The position numbers and the translations under genes were made by a program. From Bacteroidota bacterium (GTDB taxonomy: Bacteria > Bacteroidota > Bacteroidia > Bacteroidales > Paludibacteraceae), in the NCBI GenBank assembly GCA_017860345.1, contig JAFNAV010000010.1, positions 1 through 59,444 of the forward strand: a stretch of 59,444 nucleotides of DNA, read 5' to 3'. This document shows, in pieces, positions 27,028-35,846 of the stretch (its first letter is position 1; every line of letters begins with the position of its first letter). Below the pieces are notes generated by a model, which had not been told where the DNA came from, made no database searches, and saw nothing but the letters and a program-made list of their open reading frames with translations.

Positions 27028-27282
27028 TCAGGATTTTTGCTCATCAAGTATCTTGAGAGCAATTTCCAGAATTTGAGTATCATCTAACATGACCAAACCA
27101 CCATCAGGACCCGGCTCGATATGTACGCCACAACTTTTACCGTCTTTATAATTATGCCCACCGAAATAGTTACGTACAGTTTCTTTATCCAGACCGAGCT
27201 CATCGGCAATTCTGGTCATACTTCCACTTGGGAGCAAATCTTTTACTTTACGTAGTTCGTTGAATGTTATCGTTTTTGTCAT
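27028..27282 (-). CDS. Small helix-turn-helix DNA-binding protein, unknown family
   Basis: This 84-residue protein has a clear N-terminal helix-turn-helix pattern (SGSMTRIADELGLDKETVRNYFGG, about residues 19-42), a short Lys/Gly loop with one Cys, and a C-terminal helix (TQILEIALKILDEQKS). Segments such as HIEPGPDGGLVMLDD look like a beta-hairpin. It may bind DNA or RNA as a small regulator or nucleoid-associated protein. It stands alone, with a terminator behind it and 188 bases of AT-rich sequence before it. I do not recognise a named family. Confidence 0.7.
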   Translation of the reverse strand: MTKTITFNELRKVKDLLPSGSMTRIADELGLDKETVRNYFGGHNYKDGKSCGVHIEPGPDGGLVMLDDTQILEIALKILDEQKS

Positions 27283-27470
27283 GACTTTAAAGTATTAGAA
27301 TTGTTAGTAAAATGTGATTTATTAGCTGCCATAAACATAATATAATAAGATGAAACAACAAAATAATTTCACATATTTTTCATATAAAATTCATATTTTA
27401 AATACACAGATTTTCATAACACTCTGACATAAAATATATTAAACCGACAATAAATTATGCGTACAACTTA

Positions 27471-28847
27471 TTATTTGTTGGTATTTAACTCCGAATACTG
27501 ATAATAAAACTCCACGATAGTTTCTATTCCACGTAAAAACATTTGCACCGGAAAGTTTTCGTTTGGCGAGTGAATGGCATCAGATTCGAGTCCGAATCCC
27601 ATAAGAACGGGTTTTACACCCAACACCTTTTCGAACACCGGCACCACGCCTATACTACCTCCACGGCGTACAGGCAGAGGACGCTTACCAAAAGTTTTTG
27701 TATAGGCCTTTTCGGCAGCTTTATAGGCCACCGAATCGATAAGACACACATAGCTTTCGGCGCCATGCAAATGAGTAACTTTGATATCGACATAATCCGG
27801 TGCTATAGTTAGCAAATGCTTTTCTACAAGTGTTGCTATCTCGTCGTAGGTCTGATTAGGCACCAATCGCGCTGATAATTTAGCAAAAGCTTTTGATGGT
27901 AATACCGTTTTAGAGCCTTCGCCCGTATAGCCGCCCCATATACCACATACATCCAGAGTAGGTCTGATACCGGTACGTTCAATGGTATTGTAACCAGCTT
28001 CACCTCTCAACTTACTTATACCCAGATTAGCTTTATACTCCTCTTCGTCAAACGGTATCTCACCAATCAACTCACGTTCCTCATCGCTCACCGGCATCAC
28101 CCGATTGTAAAATCCGGGAATCGTGATGCGCCCGTTTTCATCAATCAGCGAAGCCAGTATTTTGGATAATTCGGTAATAGGGTTAGCAACCGCTCCACCA
28201 AAAATTCCCGAATGCAAATCGCGGTTAGCTCCGGTTACTTCTATCTGCCAATAAGCAAGCCCACGCAAACCCGTAGTTATGCTCGGAATATCTTCGGCAA
28301 GCATGCTGGTGTCCGACACCAGAATTGTATCGCAGGATAGCAGCTCCCTGTTTAGCCCGCAAAACTTTTCGAGGCTTGGCGATCCAATCTCTTCTTCACC
28401 CTCAATTATGAACTTTACATTACATCTCAGTTCGCCGGCATTGAGCAAATACTCAAAAGCCTTGAGGTGCATAAACGATTGACCCTTATCATCATCGGCA
28501 CCGCGGGCAAATATCTTCCCATCTCTGATTTCCGGTTCAAACGGAGCCGAATGCCATAAGTCAAGCGGTTCGGCCGGCATTACATCATAATGCCCGTAAA
28601 TAAGCACTGTAGGATATTCCGGGCTTACCAACTTCTTAGCAAACACTACCGGATTTCCGTCCGTTTCAATAATCCGAGCCTCATCTACTCCAGCCTTTAG
28701 CAACAAATTTTTCCACTGCTCGGCACATTGGCGAATTTCACCATTTCTGTGAGCATGTGCGCTAACACTTGGGATACGGATAAGACTAAAAAGCTCATTG
28801 AATATTTTATCCTGATTAACCGTTAGATATTCTTTAACCTTTTGCAT
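27471..28847 (-). CDS. M20-family dipeptidase
   Basis: This is a 458-residue zinc peptidase of the M20 family, most like the carnosinase/PepV-type dipeptidases. It has IYGHYDVMPAEP near residue 85, the second metal motif ARGADDDKGQ, the catalytic Glu in IEGEEEIGSPS, the lid domain starting at about residue 190 (LRGLAYWQIEVTG) and a late GFGLESDAIHSPNE with the last metal ligand. It has no signal peptide and is cytoplasmic. It is divergent from the wza-like gene over a 301-base gap. The exact peptide substrate is unknown. Confidence 0.9.
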   Translation of the reverse strand: MQKVKEYLTVNQDKIFNELFSLIRIPSVSAHAHRNGEIRQCAEQWKNLLLKAGVDEARIIETDGNPVVFAKKLVSPEYPTVLIYGHYDVMPAEPLDLWHSAPFEPEIRDGKIFARGADDDKGQSFMHLKAFEYLLNAGELRCNVKFIIEGEEEIGSPSLEKFCGLNRELLSCDTILVSDTSMLAEDIPSITTGLRGLAYWQIEVTGANRDLHSGIFGGAVANPITELSKILASLIDENGRITIPGFYNRVMPVSDEERELIGEIPFDEEEYKANLGISKLRGEAGYNTIERTGIRPTLDVCGIWGGYTGEGSKTVLPSKAFAKLSARLVPNQTYDEIATLVEKHLLTIAPDYVDIKVTHLHGAESYVCLIDSVAYKAAEKAYTKTFGKRPLPVRRGGSIGVVPVFEKVLGVKPVLMGFGLESDAIHSPNENFPVQMFLRGIETIVEFYYQYSELNTNK

Positions 28848-29148
28848 AATAGTATATTTTTATATAATTTTTCGATAAATAAAATACAATAAAAAAGCCA
28901 GTTCAACGTTTAACCTTATTGTAAACAATCGGGCTTTGTTAAGTATTCATAGCCTGTTATTCAGAAGTTATCAAAGATATAATTTTTAAAATAAAAAACA
29001 AATTTATATTTATTTCTTTTGAATTTTTTAAGGATACCGGATAAAACTCAGTTTAATTCGTTATAGCTTATTTTTTGTATATTTGTAAATGCTTTTCCCA
29101 TTATTTTTTACACTAAAAAAATTTCATTCATCATAAGGCATCTCAGTA
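28848..29148. promoter_or_regulatory. Divergent region between dipeptidase and wza-like gene
   Basis: This 301-base stretch has no gene. It contains a weak hairpin around 28893-28937 (AAAGCC with GGGCTTT and an inner GTTTA/TAAAC pair) and a perfect -7 box TATATTTG at 29078-29085 for the wza-like gene, which leaves a leader of about 55 bases. Confidence 0.5.
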
Positions 29149-29943
29149 ATGAAAAAACTTTTACTTTATATTATTCCTCTCTGTACTTTATGGGCTGTTA
29201 GTTGTACCAGCTCCAAAAACATCAACTATTTCAGCACAACGGACAAAAAATTGTCAGGCACAACAAGCCAGTGGCCAACAGCCAACAAAGAAGCTGTGAT
29301 TGGCTATGGAGACATGCTTAGTATTACTGTAAACGGTATCGACCCATTGGCTGTAGCTCCGTTCAACCTTTCTTTAGTGACCTATACTTCGCCTGCTAAC
29401 GACAGCATTAGCAATAGTGCAATTCAGTTATATACAGTTGACACACAAGGAAATATAAATTTCCCGGTAGTAGGCAAACTAAAACTTGGAGGTCTGAACA
29501 AATCTGAAGCTATAGCGCTCATCGGCCAAAAACTAACTCCGTTCCTCAAGGATCCGTTGGTAAATATCCGGTTCATGAATTCAAGTATAACCATTTTAGG
29601 CGAAGTAGCTAAACCCGGTCAGTACAAAACGAGCAGCGAAAGAGTTACTATATTAGATGCTCTGGCATTAGCCGGCGACATAACTATCTATGGAGCTAAA
29701 AATGATGTACAGGTAATACGCGAACAAGATGGAAAAATTGAAGCCGGTCGGGTAAATCTGAACTCTACTGAAGTATTCAATTCACCTTATTATTATCTTA
29801 GGCAAAATGATGTAATTATAGTAGGTACCGGTAAAACCAGAATTTTCAGAAATGAGCATTCACCTCAATACTTTACTGCCATATCAGCCGTAGCAGCTGT
29901 AACAGCTTCGGTAATGTGCATTGTATGCGCTGTACAGAAATAA
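29149..29943 (+). CDS. Polysaccharide export outer-membrane lipoprotein (Wza-like)
   Basis: This 264-residue lipoprotein of the polysaccharide export family has a signal peptide ending AVSC and the export domain (VIGYGDMLSITVNGIDPLA, TVDTQGNINFPVVGKLKLGG). A SLBB-type domain follows (ITILGEVAKPGQY, DALALAGDITIYG) and then a C-terminal membrane-crossing segment. It should form the outer-membrane pore for a surface polysaccharide. The wzc-like gene starts 32 bases later. No glycosyltransferase, flippase or polymerase gene is nearby. Confidence 0.9.
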   Translation: MKKLLLYIIPLCTLWAVSCTSSKNINYFSTTDKKLSGTTSQWPTANKEAVIGYGDMLSITVNGIDPLAVAPFNLSLVTYTSPANDSISNSAIQLYTVDTQGNINFPVVGKLKLGGLNKSEAIALIGQKLTPFLKDPLVNIRFMNSSITILGEVAKPGQYKTSSERVTILDALALAGDITIYGAKNDVQVIREQDGKIEAGRVNLNSTEVFNSPYYYLRQNDVIIVGTGKTRIFRNEHSPQYFTAISAVAAVTASVMCIVCAVQK

Positions 29944-29975
29944 AAAAACCAATTTTTTTTTGCCAAATTAATAAA

Positions 29976-32294
29976 ATGGAAAATAAAACTACGAATACCA
30001 CCACCTCCAAAGCAATAAATAACGATATAATCAAAGTCAAGGAACTTATAAGCCTGTATATCAAAAAATGGTATTGGTTTGCCATTTCCGTATTTTTATG
30101 TCTATTAGCAGCATTTGTGTATCTGAAAATCAGCCAACAAACCTTTAAAGTTGAAACAAAAATTCTGATTCGGCAAGACGAAAACTCTATTGACATATCC
30201 GAGATAGCTCTTTTAAAAGGCCTGGGTATGAAAGAAGTAAGCAAAGAGATTGATGATGAAATACAGATTATCAAGTCTGAAAACATCTTGCGCAATGCAG
30301 TAGAACAATTAGATATTGCCACAGATTACTTCATAAAAGATGGGTTAAAATATATCGACACTTACCCCGACAAACCGATTGAGATAATATATGTATCCGG
30401 CTCAAATCCCGAGGTAGGCGATGTTATGAAACTGACCGTACGTAAAGCCGACGATAAATTTATAGTAAAACTAAAGTGCGGACTATTCAGCGAAAAATAC
30501 GAGATTACCGAAACCAACAACACCATAAACTCGCCTATAGGTCAGCTCAAGCTGAAAATTAACAAAACATTTAAGCCGGATGCAACCTATAAAATAAAAA
30601 GCTACCCAATTAAGAATTTGCTTGAATTTTACAGCAGCGAAATCAATGTTTCGTCGGTTTCAAAAAAAACTAATGCAATCAGAATATCGATAAATGCAGC
30701 CAACACACAGAAAGCCGTTGCGATACTTAACAAGCTTGTAGATTTATACAATATGGATGCTGTGATGGACAAGAACATAATAGCTTCAAACACCAAAGAC
30801 TTTATCGACGAACGTTTAACTCTGATACAAAGCGAACTGACTGATATTGAGCAACAGGCAGAACTATACAAAAAAAGCAATAATCTAACAGACATCAGCT
30901 CCGAAGCAAAATTATTTCTGAATTCATCTAACGAATATGATAAAAAAATCAGTGAAATAGAAACGCAGCTTAATCTGGTTACTTATGTTGATGATTTTTT
31001 AAAAGAGCCACAAAATAAAAAAAATCTGATTCCGAATAACCTTGGCTTACAAGATGCTTCAATCAATGACCTTATCGAGTCGTATAATAAGCTACTACTC
31101 GAACACATGAAACTTATACGTACCAGCAACGACGAAAACCCTGTAGTAACCCAATTGGAACAAAAAATTAACGCACTGAGAAGCAATCTTATTGCAAGCA
31201 TACAAAGCGTAAAAAACGGTTACAAAATAGCTAAAAAACAAGCAACGAGTAAAGACAATCAATTTATATCAAAGATAAAAGATATACCCACTCAGGAGCG
31301 TAAATATCTGGAGATAAAGCGCCAACAAGAAATTAAACAAGAACTTTACCTTTTCCTGCTTAAAAAAAGAGAGGAAAATGCGTTGACTCTGGCCAGCACC
31401 ATGCCTTCGACCAAAACTTTGGACAAAGCAAGTGCTTCAACAGCGCCCGAGTCTCCAAAACTTTTAACCACCCTGTTTATAGCGCTCATACTTGGCGGAA
31501 TGTTTCCTATAATTATATTGTATGTTAAAGATTTGTTCAACAATAAAATTACCAACAAAAATGAACTTACATCCAAGCTAAACATACCTTTTGCAGGATC
31601 AATAGGCATAAGCGAAAAAGCGGAACAAATAGTTGTAAAAAACGACTTTGCATCGCCGTTAGTAGAAATGTTCAGAATGCTAAGAACCAATCTGCAATTT
31701 ATGCTGGGCGATAAAAAATCACCTGTAATACTTGTAACATCAAGCATTGCGGGCGAAGGAAAATCGTTTGTGGCCATAAATCTGGCTTTATCGTTTGCCC
31801 TCACCAATAAAAAAGTGGTACTTTTGGAATTGGATATCAGAAGACCTACACTTGGTCAACATCTTGCACTGAACAAACAGGGGGTAACATTATTCCTGTC
31901 GGGACAGAATGTACGAGCTGACGAGCTGGTCAATGAATCGGGCATACATCCTAACCTTAAAGTGATTTTAGCCGGCCAGCTGGCACCAAATCCTACTGAA
32001 TTGCTGATGAGCAACAGATTAGAGGAATTAATTGAGTTTCTGAAAAAAGAATTTGATTATATAATTATTGACTCGGCACCGGCAGGTGTAGTGTCCGACA
32101 CCTTCATAATCAGCAGAGTAACAGATAATACAATATACGTAGTAAGGCAAAACTATAGCAACAAAGACGTAACCGACCTGGCTCAGGAAATACATGAAAG
32201 CAACAAACTAAAAAATATGTGTTTGGTATTGAATGGAGATGACGCAAAAAGCGGATACGGATATGGATACGATAAGCACTACAGAAAAAAGTAA
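29976..32294 (+). CDS. Wzc-type chain-length regulator and tyrosine autokinase
   Basis: This 772-residue inner-membrane protein starts with a Wzz domain (membrane segment WYWFAISVFLCLLAAFVYL near residue 28). A long coiled coil, the GNVR-like segment (PTQERKYLEIKRQQ) and a second membrane helix (TTLFIALILGGMFPIIILYV) follow. The BY-kinase domain has Walker A SSIAGEGKS at about 589-597, Walker A-prime LLELDIRRP near 617-625 and Walker B DYIIIDSAP. The Tyr cluster at the end (GYGYGYDKHY) would be the autophosphorylated tail; it is short. The ATG at 29976 is used because the longer frame reaches into the wza-like gene. A terminator follows, so this is a two-gene unit. Confidence 0.93.
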   Translation: MENKTTNTTTSKAINNDIIKVKELISLYIKKWYWFAISVFLCLLAAFVYLKISQQTFKVETKILIRQDENSIDISEIALLKGLGMKEVSKEIDDEIQIIKSENILRNAVEQLDIATDYFIKDGLKYIDTYPDKPIEIIYVSGSNPEVGDVMKLTVRKADDKFIVKLKCGLFSEKYEITETNNTINSPIGQLKLKINKTFKPDATYKIKSYPIKNLLEFYSSEINVSSVSKKTNAIRISINAANTQKAVAILNKLVDLYNMDAVMDKNIIASNTKDFIDERLTLIQSELTDIEQQAELYKKSNNLTDISSEAKLFLNSSNEYDKKISEIETQLNLVTYVDDFLKEPQNKKNLIPNNLGLQDASINDLIESYNKLLLEHMKLIRTSNDENPVVTQLEQKINALRSNLIASIQSVKNGYKIAKKQATSKDNQFISKIKDIPTQERKYLEIKRQQEIKQELYLFLLKKREENALTLASTMPSTKTLDKASASTAPESPKLLTTLFIALILGGMFPIIILYVKDLFNNKITNKNELTSKLNIPFAGSIGISEKAEQIVVKNDFASPLVEMFRMLRTNLQFMLGDKKSPVILVTSSIAGEGKSFVAINLALSFALTNKKVVLLELDIRRPTLGQHLALNKQGVTLFLSGQNVRADELVNESGIHPNLKVILAGQLAPNPTELLMSNRLEELIEFLKKEFDYIIIDSAPAGVVSDTFIISRVTDNTIYVVRQNYSNKDVTDLAQEIHESNKLKNMCLVLNGDDAKSGYGYGYDKHYRKK

Positions 32295-32315
32295 TAGCTA
32301 AAAATAAATATGTGT

Positions 32316-32347
32316 AAAGACCTGAAAACATTTTCAGGTCTTTTTTT
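32316..32347 (+). terminator. Terminator after wzc-like gene
   Basis: AAGACCTGAAAA (32317-32328) pairs with TTTTCAGGTCTT (32331-32342), and T continues to 32347. It isolates the wza-wzc unit from the efflux genes. Confidence 0.9.
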
Positions 32348-32484
32348 GTTTACTGCTGTGAACTAAGAAACTTTTAAAATATAATAGTTTCTTAATTACA
32401 AATTATAAACAACTAAAAAACAGATTTTTAAAAAATAATTTAAAAATAATCTATCAGAAAAATTACTTGCAAAGCAAATTTACT

Positions 32485-32492
32485 TACCTTTG
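32485..32492 (+). promoter_or_regulatory. -7 box of the TetR gene
   Basis: TACCTTTG is a perfect TAnnTTTG match, with a TTG at 32467-32469 as possible -33. It overlaps a TTG codon at 32490 that would otherwise look like an in-frame start, which is the main reason to place the TetR start at the ATG 32511. Confidence 0.6.
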
Positions 32493-32510
32493 CATCACAA
32501 AATAAATAAA

Positions 32511-33131
32511 ATGGATTCGGTATCTGAACAAATAACATCAACAGCCTTCAAACTATTTCTGCAACGCGGTATTCGCAATGTTACAATTGACGAAATATGC
32601 TCTGAACTGCACATCTCAAAAAAAACCTTTTACAGCCATTTTCCTCAAAAGGAAGATTTGGTAGCCGCTATAATCACATCAGAAGAAAAACAAAACTACG
32701 AAAAAACCATAAAGAATCTCAAAAACAAGAACGCTATTGATGCATTGATTTATATCGTGAAAGAAATAAAGAAAAATGTAGACTGCCAGCCTTTTATGTT
32801 ATGGCACGATGTGGCCAAATACTACCCGAAGGTATTTGAAACATTTCAGAATAAGCGTAAAGAGAAAATAAAAGATGGATTTGAGCAGAACCTGATGCAG
32901 GGAATTGCCGAAGGTTATTACAGAGATGACCTTGATATAGAGTTGACATCGCTGTTTCATATGGTTCAGATTAAAAACTCGTTTGAGATGATGGAGCAAT
33001 CGCCGAAAAAAATTACCAAAAAGCGTTTGCTTAATTTTTTCATCGATTTAATGATGCACCTGATTGTAAACGAAAAAGGATTGAAATATCTGAATGAGCA
33101 CTATCACAATGAAAATGTAAAAGAAAATTGA
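32511..33131 (+). CDS. TetR-family transcriptional regulator of the efflux operon
   Basis: This 206-residue regulator has an N-terminal TetR helix-turn-helix (AFKLFLQRGIRNVTIDEICSELHISKKTFYSHFPQKEDL, about residues 11-49) and an all-helical ligand and dimer domain. The start at 32511 is fixed by the overlapping promoter at 32485-32492. It lies 144 bases upstream of the TolC-like gene in the same direction and probably represses the pump until a toxic ligand binds. The 33132-33274 gap contains repeated TTATCG/CGATAA strings that could be its operator. Confidence 0.9.
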   Translation: MDSVSEQITSTAFKLFLQRGIRNVTIDEICSELHISKKTFYSHFPQKEDLVAAIITSEEKQNYEKTIKNLKNKNAIDALIYIVKEIKKNVDCQPFMLWHDVAKYYPKVFETFQNKRKEKIKDGFEQNLMQGIAEGYYRDDLDIELTSLFHMVQIKNSFEMMEQSPKKITKKRLLNFFIDLMMHLIVNEKGLKYLNEHYHNENVKEN

Positions 33132-33180
33132 GATACATATTTCATCATTATAACTAAAAAACGGTCATTCATCGGTTTTT

Positions 33181-33234
33181 TTATCGGGTTTATCGATTTC
33201 TTTTTATTGTTTTTCGATAATCAAACTATTTTTG
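33181..33234 (+). promoter_or_regulatory. Efflux operon promoter with possible TetR operator
   Basis: TATTTTTG at 33227-33234 matches the -7 box, with TTGT at 33207-33210 as possible -33. TTATCG at 33181-33186 and CGATAA at 33215-33220 form an inverted pair around the -33 element, with another TTATCGAT copy between them (about 33190-33197). This is a plausible TetR binding region but the half-sites are short. Confidence 0.45.
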
Positions 33235-33274
33235 CAACATAAAAAATGAACAAAGAAATATTACTAAAAGAAAT

Positions 33275-34744
33275 ATGAGAAAGATTGTGAAACTATTTAA
33301 TTTAAAAATGTTTGCTACCGGCATGGCTCTTGTTTGCCTGTCTCCTGTAGCTATGGGGCAAGACACCATCAAACTGTCGTTGTCGAAAGCTATTGAAATA
33401 GCATTAAGCGAGAACCCTACGATTAAAGTTGCCGAAAAAGAAATTCAACGGGTAAATTACTCTAAAAAAGAACGTTTGGGCGGCTTGTTGCCTAATGTAT
33501 CGTTAAGCGGTACTTATCAACGGGCTTTAAAAAAGCAGAAAATGTATTTGGATGGATTTAATATGTCTAATATGTTTTCTCCTGTTTTATCTTATGCTTT
33601 GGAACAAACAATTATTCAGAACCCTCCTACTCCAAGTGTTATTGAAGCACAGGAGGCATATGAACAAGCTGCAAATAGTGGAGATGGAAGTATTGAAGTA
33701 GGTAGAGATAATACTTTTACAGCAGGGTTGAATGCCACGTTGCCTATTATAGCACCGAGCCTTTGGGCTACGCTCCACCTGAGCGAAATGGAACTTGAAA
33801 TGAGTCAGGAATCGGCGCGCTCGTCTAAAATATCGCTCTACAATCAGGTTACCAAAACCTACTACAGCATTCTGATGATGCAGGACTCATACGACGTGAT
33901 AAAACGCAGTTATGAGAACACCCTCGAAAATGCCAAGATTATCCTGAATAAATACAAACAGGGTACGGTCTCGGAATACGAATGGATACGGGCCGATGTA
34001 CAGGTCAAAAGCGCTCAGAGCAATCTGGTATCGGCCGAAAGTGCTGTGCAAATAAGTAAACTTCAGTTGAAAATGCTTTTGGGCATAGATAGTTACAACG
34101 AAATATCAGTAGAAGGCAAACTCTCGGATTTTGAGTCGACCATGTATGGCGATGTAATGAAAATAGATACTACCACGATGCAAAACAATTCGGATCTGAA
34201 GCAGTTCGATATTCAGAAAAAACAACTTGAGCAGAACGAAAAAATTCATAAAGCTTCGCTTCTACCCACGCTGTCAACATCAATTAATTATCAATACATG
34301 TCGATGGCCAACGACGATATAACATTTAGCAAAGATCAGGTATGGTTTCCTACCTCATCGTTAGGTGTTACACTCGCAGTTCCTTTGTTTCAGGGTGGTG
34401 CTAAATATTACAAGGGGAAACAGATTAAACTACAGCTGTCTGAGCTAAACGACCAGCGCGAAAACCTTAAAAGAAGCATTGAAACCCAGGTACTTTCTTC
34501 AATCGAGAACATAAAAAAATCTTTGAAAAAGATTGAATCGAACAAAGATGGAGTTCGCCAGGCCGAGAAAGCGCTTAACATTTCGCAAAAGATGTACGAA
34601 GTTGGGGTGGCCACTTATCTGGATTTGAGCAATGCCGAACTGGCTTACGTAAATGCAGGTTTAACCTACAATCAATCAATTTATGATTACCTGTCGGCAA
34701 AAGCCGATCTCGAAAAACTTTTAGGAAAAGAATTCAACAAATAA
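33275..34744 (+). CDS. TolC-family outer-membrane efflux protein
   Basis: This 489-residue outer-membrane factor has a signal peptide (ending VAMGQ) and two repeats of the TolC fold starting at SKAIEIALSENPTIKVAEKEI and again near residue 290. Long amphipathic helices and the late YEVGVATYLDLSNAELAYVNAGLTYNQSIYDYLSAKADLEKLLG segment are typical of the family. It forms the exit channel for the RND pump encoded downstream. The membrane-fusion protein gene starts 29 bases later. Confidence 0.93.
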   Translation: MRKIVKLFNLKMFATGMALVCLSPVAMGQDTIKLSLSKAIEIALSENPTIKVAEKEIQRVNYSKKERLGGLLPNVSLSGTYQRALKKQKMYLDGFNMSNMFSPVLSYALEQTIIQNPPTPSVIEAQEAYEQAANSGDGSIEVGRDNTFTAGLNATLPIIAPSLWATLHLSEMELEMSQESARSSKISLYNQVTKTYYSILMMQDSYDVIKRSYENTLENAKIILNKYKQGTVSEYEWIRADVQVKSAQSNLVSAESAVQISKLQLKMLLGIDSYNEISVEGKLSDFESTMYGDVMKIDTTTMQNNSDLKQFDIQKKQLEQNEKIHKASLLPTLSTSINYQYMSMANDDITFSKDQVWFPTSSLGVTLAVPLFQGGAKYYKGKQIKLQLSELNDQRENLKRSIETQVLSSIENIKKSLKKIESNKDGVRQAEKALNISQKMYEVGVATYLDLSNAELAYVNAGLTYNQSIYDYLSAKADLEKLLGKEFNK

Positions 34745-34773
34745 GAAATTAAAAAAAACAACAAGGTATAGAT

Positions 34774-35799
34774 ATGAAAAGAATTAAATTTACCGCCATT
34801 TTAGCTTTGGGAGTTGTTCTGGCATTATCGTCGTGTTCAAAAAAAGAGCAGGCAGCTTCGACCGCCTCATCGGCCAACGAAAAAATAAAAGTAAAACTTA
34901 CTGATGTAAAACTGCAGGACGTAGAGCAAAATGTAACATTTACAGCCAGCGTGGAACCTGAAGTAAAAAACAATATAGCGCCAGCAGCGCCGGGTAGAAT
35001 ACGTAAAATATTTGTTGAAGTAGGCGATAGAGTAGCCAAAGGCCAAAAACTGGCTCAGATGGATGCAGCCAATCTGTCGAACTCGGAAACACAAATTGAA
35101 AACCTTCGTAAATCGTACAAAAGGGTTTCGGAACTGTTTGCCGTAGGAGGAGCTTCGCAGCAGGATTTGGACAACGCCAAACTACAACTGGATGTAGCTG
35201 AAACCAACCTCAGAAATCTGAACGAAAATACCTCGCTGATAAGCCCGCTTTCGGGAATTGTAACAGCCCGAAATTACGATGAAGGCGACCTCTACTCAGG
35301 ACAAATGGCCATTCTGACAGTGATGCAGATAAATCCAGTGAAACTTATTGTAAATGTTTCAGAATCTTATTACTCAAGAATCAGAACGGGGATGAGTGTT
35401 GATATTGCCGTAGATGTAATTGAAGGCGAACGCTTTCAAGGCAAGGTATCGCTTATATATCCTACCATTGACGAACGCACCCGTACTTTTGGTGTAGAAG
35501 TGAAAATATCAAACCCGAATAATAAAATACGACCGGGAATGTTTGCACGCGCTATCATGAATTTTGGTACTATGAAACACGTAGTAGTGCCTGACAACTC
35601 TATTATTAAACAGAGCGGTTCGGGCGAACGGTTTGTATACGTATACCAGGATGGTAAAGTAACTTACAAAAAAGTAGAACTGGGACAAAGACTTGGTGAA
35701 AACTACGAACTTATATCGGGACTTACCGGTACTGAGCAAATAGTAGTGGCCGGACAATCAAGATTAGTTGACGGAAGCGAAGTTGAAGTTGTAAAATAA
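34774..35799 (+). CDS. RND periplasmic membrane-fusion lipoprotein
   Basis: This 341-residue HlyD/AcrA-type adaptor has a lipoprotein signal (LALSSCSKKE, Cys at about residue 21) and a lipoyl-like half (IFVEVGDRVAKGQKLAQMD). A helical hairpin (NSETQIENLRKSYKRVSELFAVGGASQQDLDNAKLQLDVAETNL) is shown in part by its heptads. The second lipoyl half (LISPLSGIVTARNYDEGDLYSGQ) and a beta-barrel domain (IRPGMFARAIM) follow. It links the inner-membrane pump to TolC. It lies 47 bases before the pump gene. Confidence 0.94.
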   Translation: MKRIKFTAILALGVVLALSSCSKKEQAASTASSANEKIKVKLTDVKLQDVEQNVTFTASVEPEVKNNIAPAAPGRIRKIFVEVGDRVAKGQKLAQMDAANLSNSETQIENLRKSYKRVSELFAVGGASQQDLDNAKLQLDVAETNLRNLNENTSLISPLSGIVTARNYDEGDLYSGQMAILTVMQINPVKLIVNVSESYYSRIRTGMSVDIAVDVIEGERFQGKVSLIYPTIDERTRTFGVEVKISNPNNKIRPGMFARAIMNFGTMKHVVVPDNSIIKQSGSGERFVYVYQDGKVTYKKVELGQRLGENYELISGLTGTEQIVVAGQSRLVDGSEVEVVK

Positions 35800-35846
35800 T
35801 TTTACAAAAAAAGTAAAGAATTTAAATTCAAAAAAAAGACTAAATT

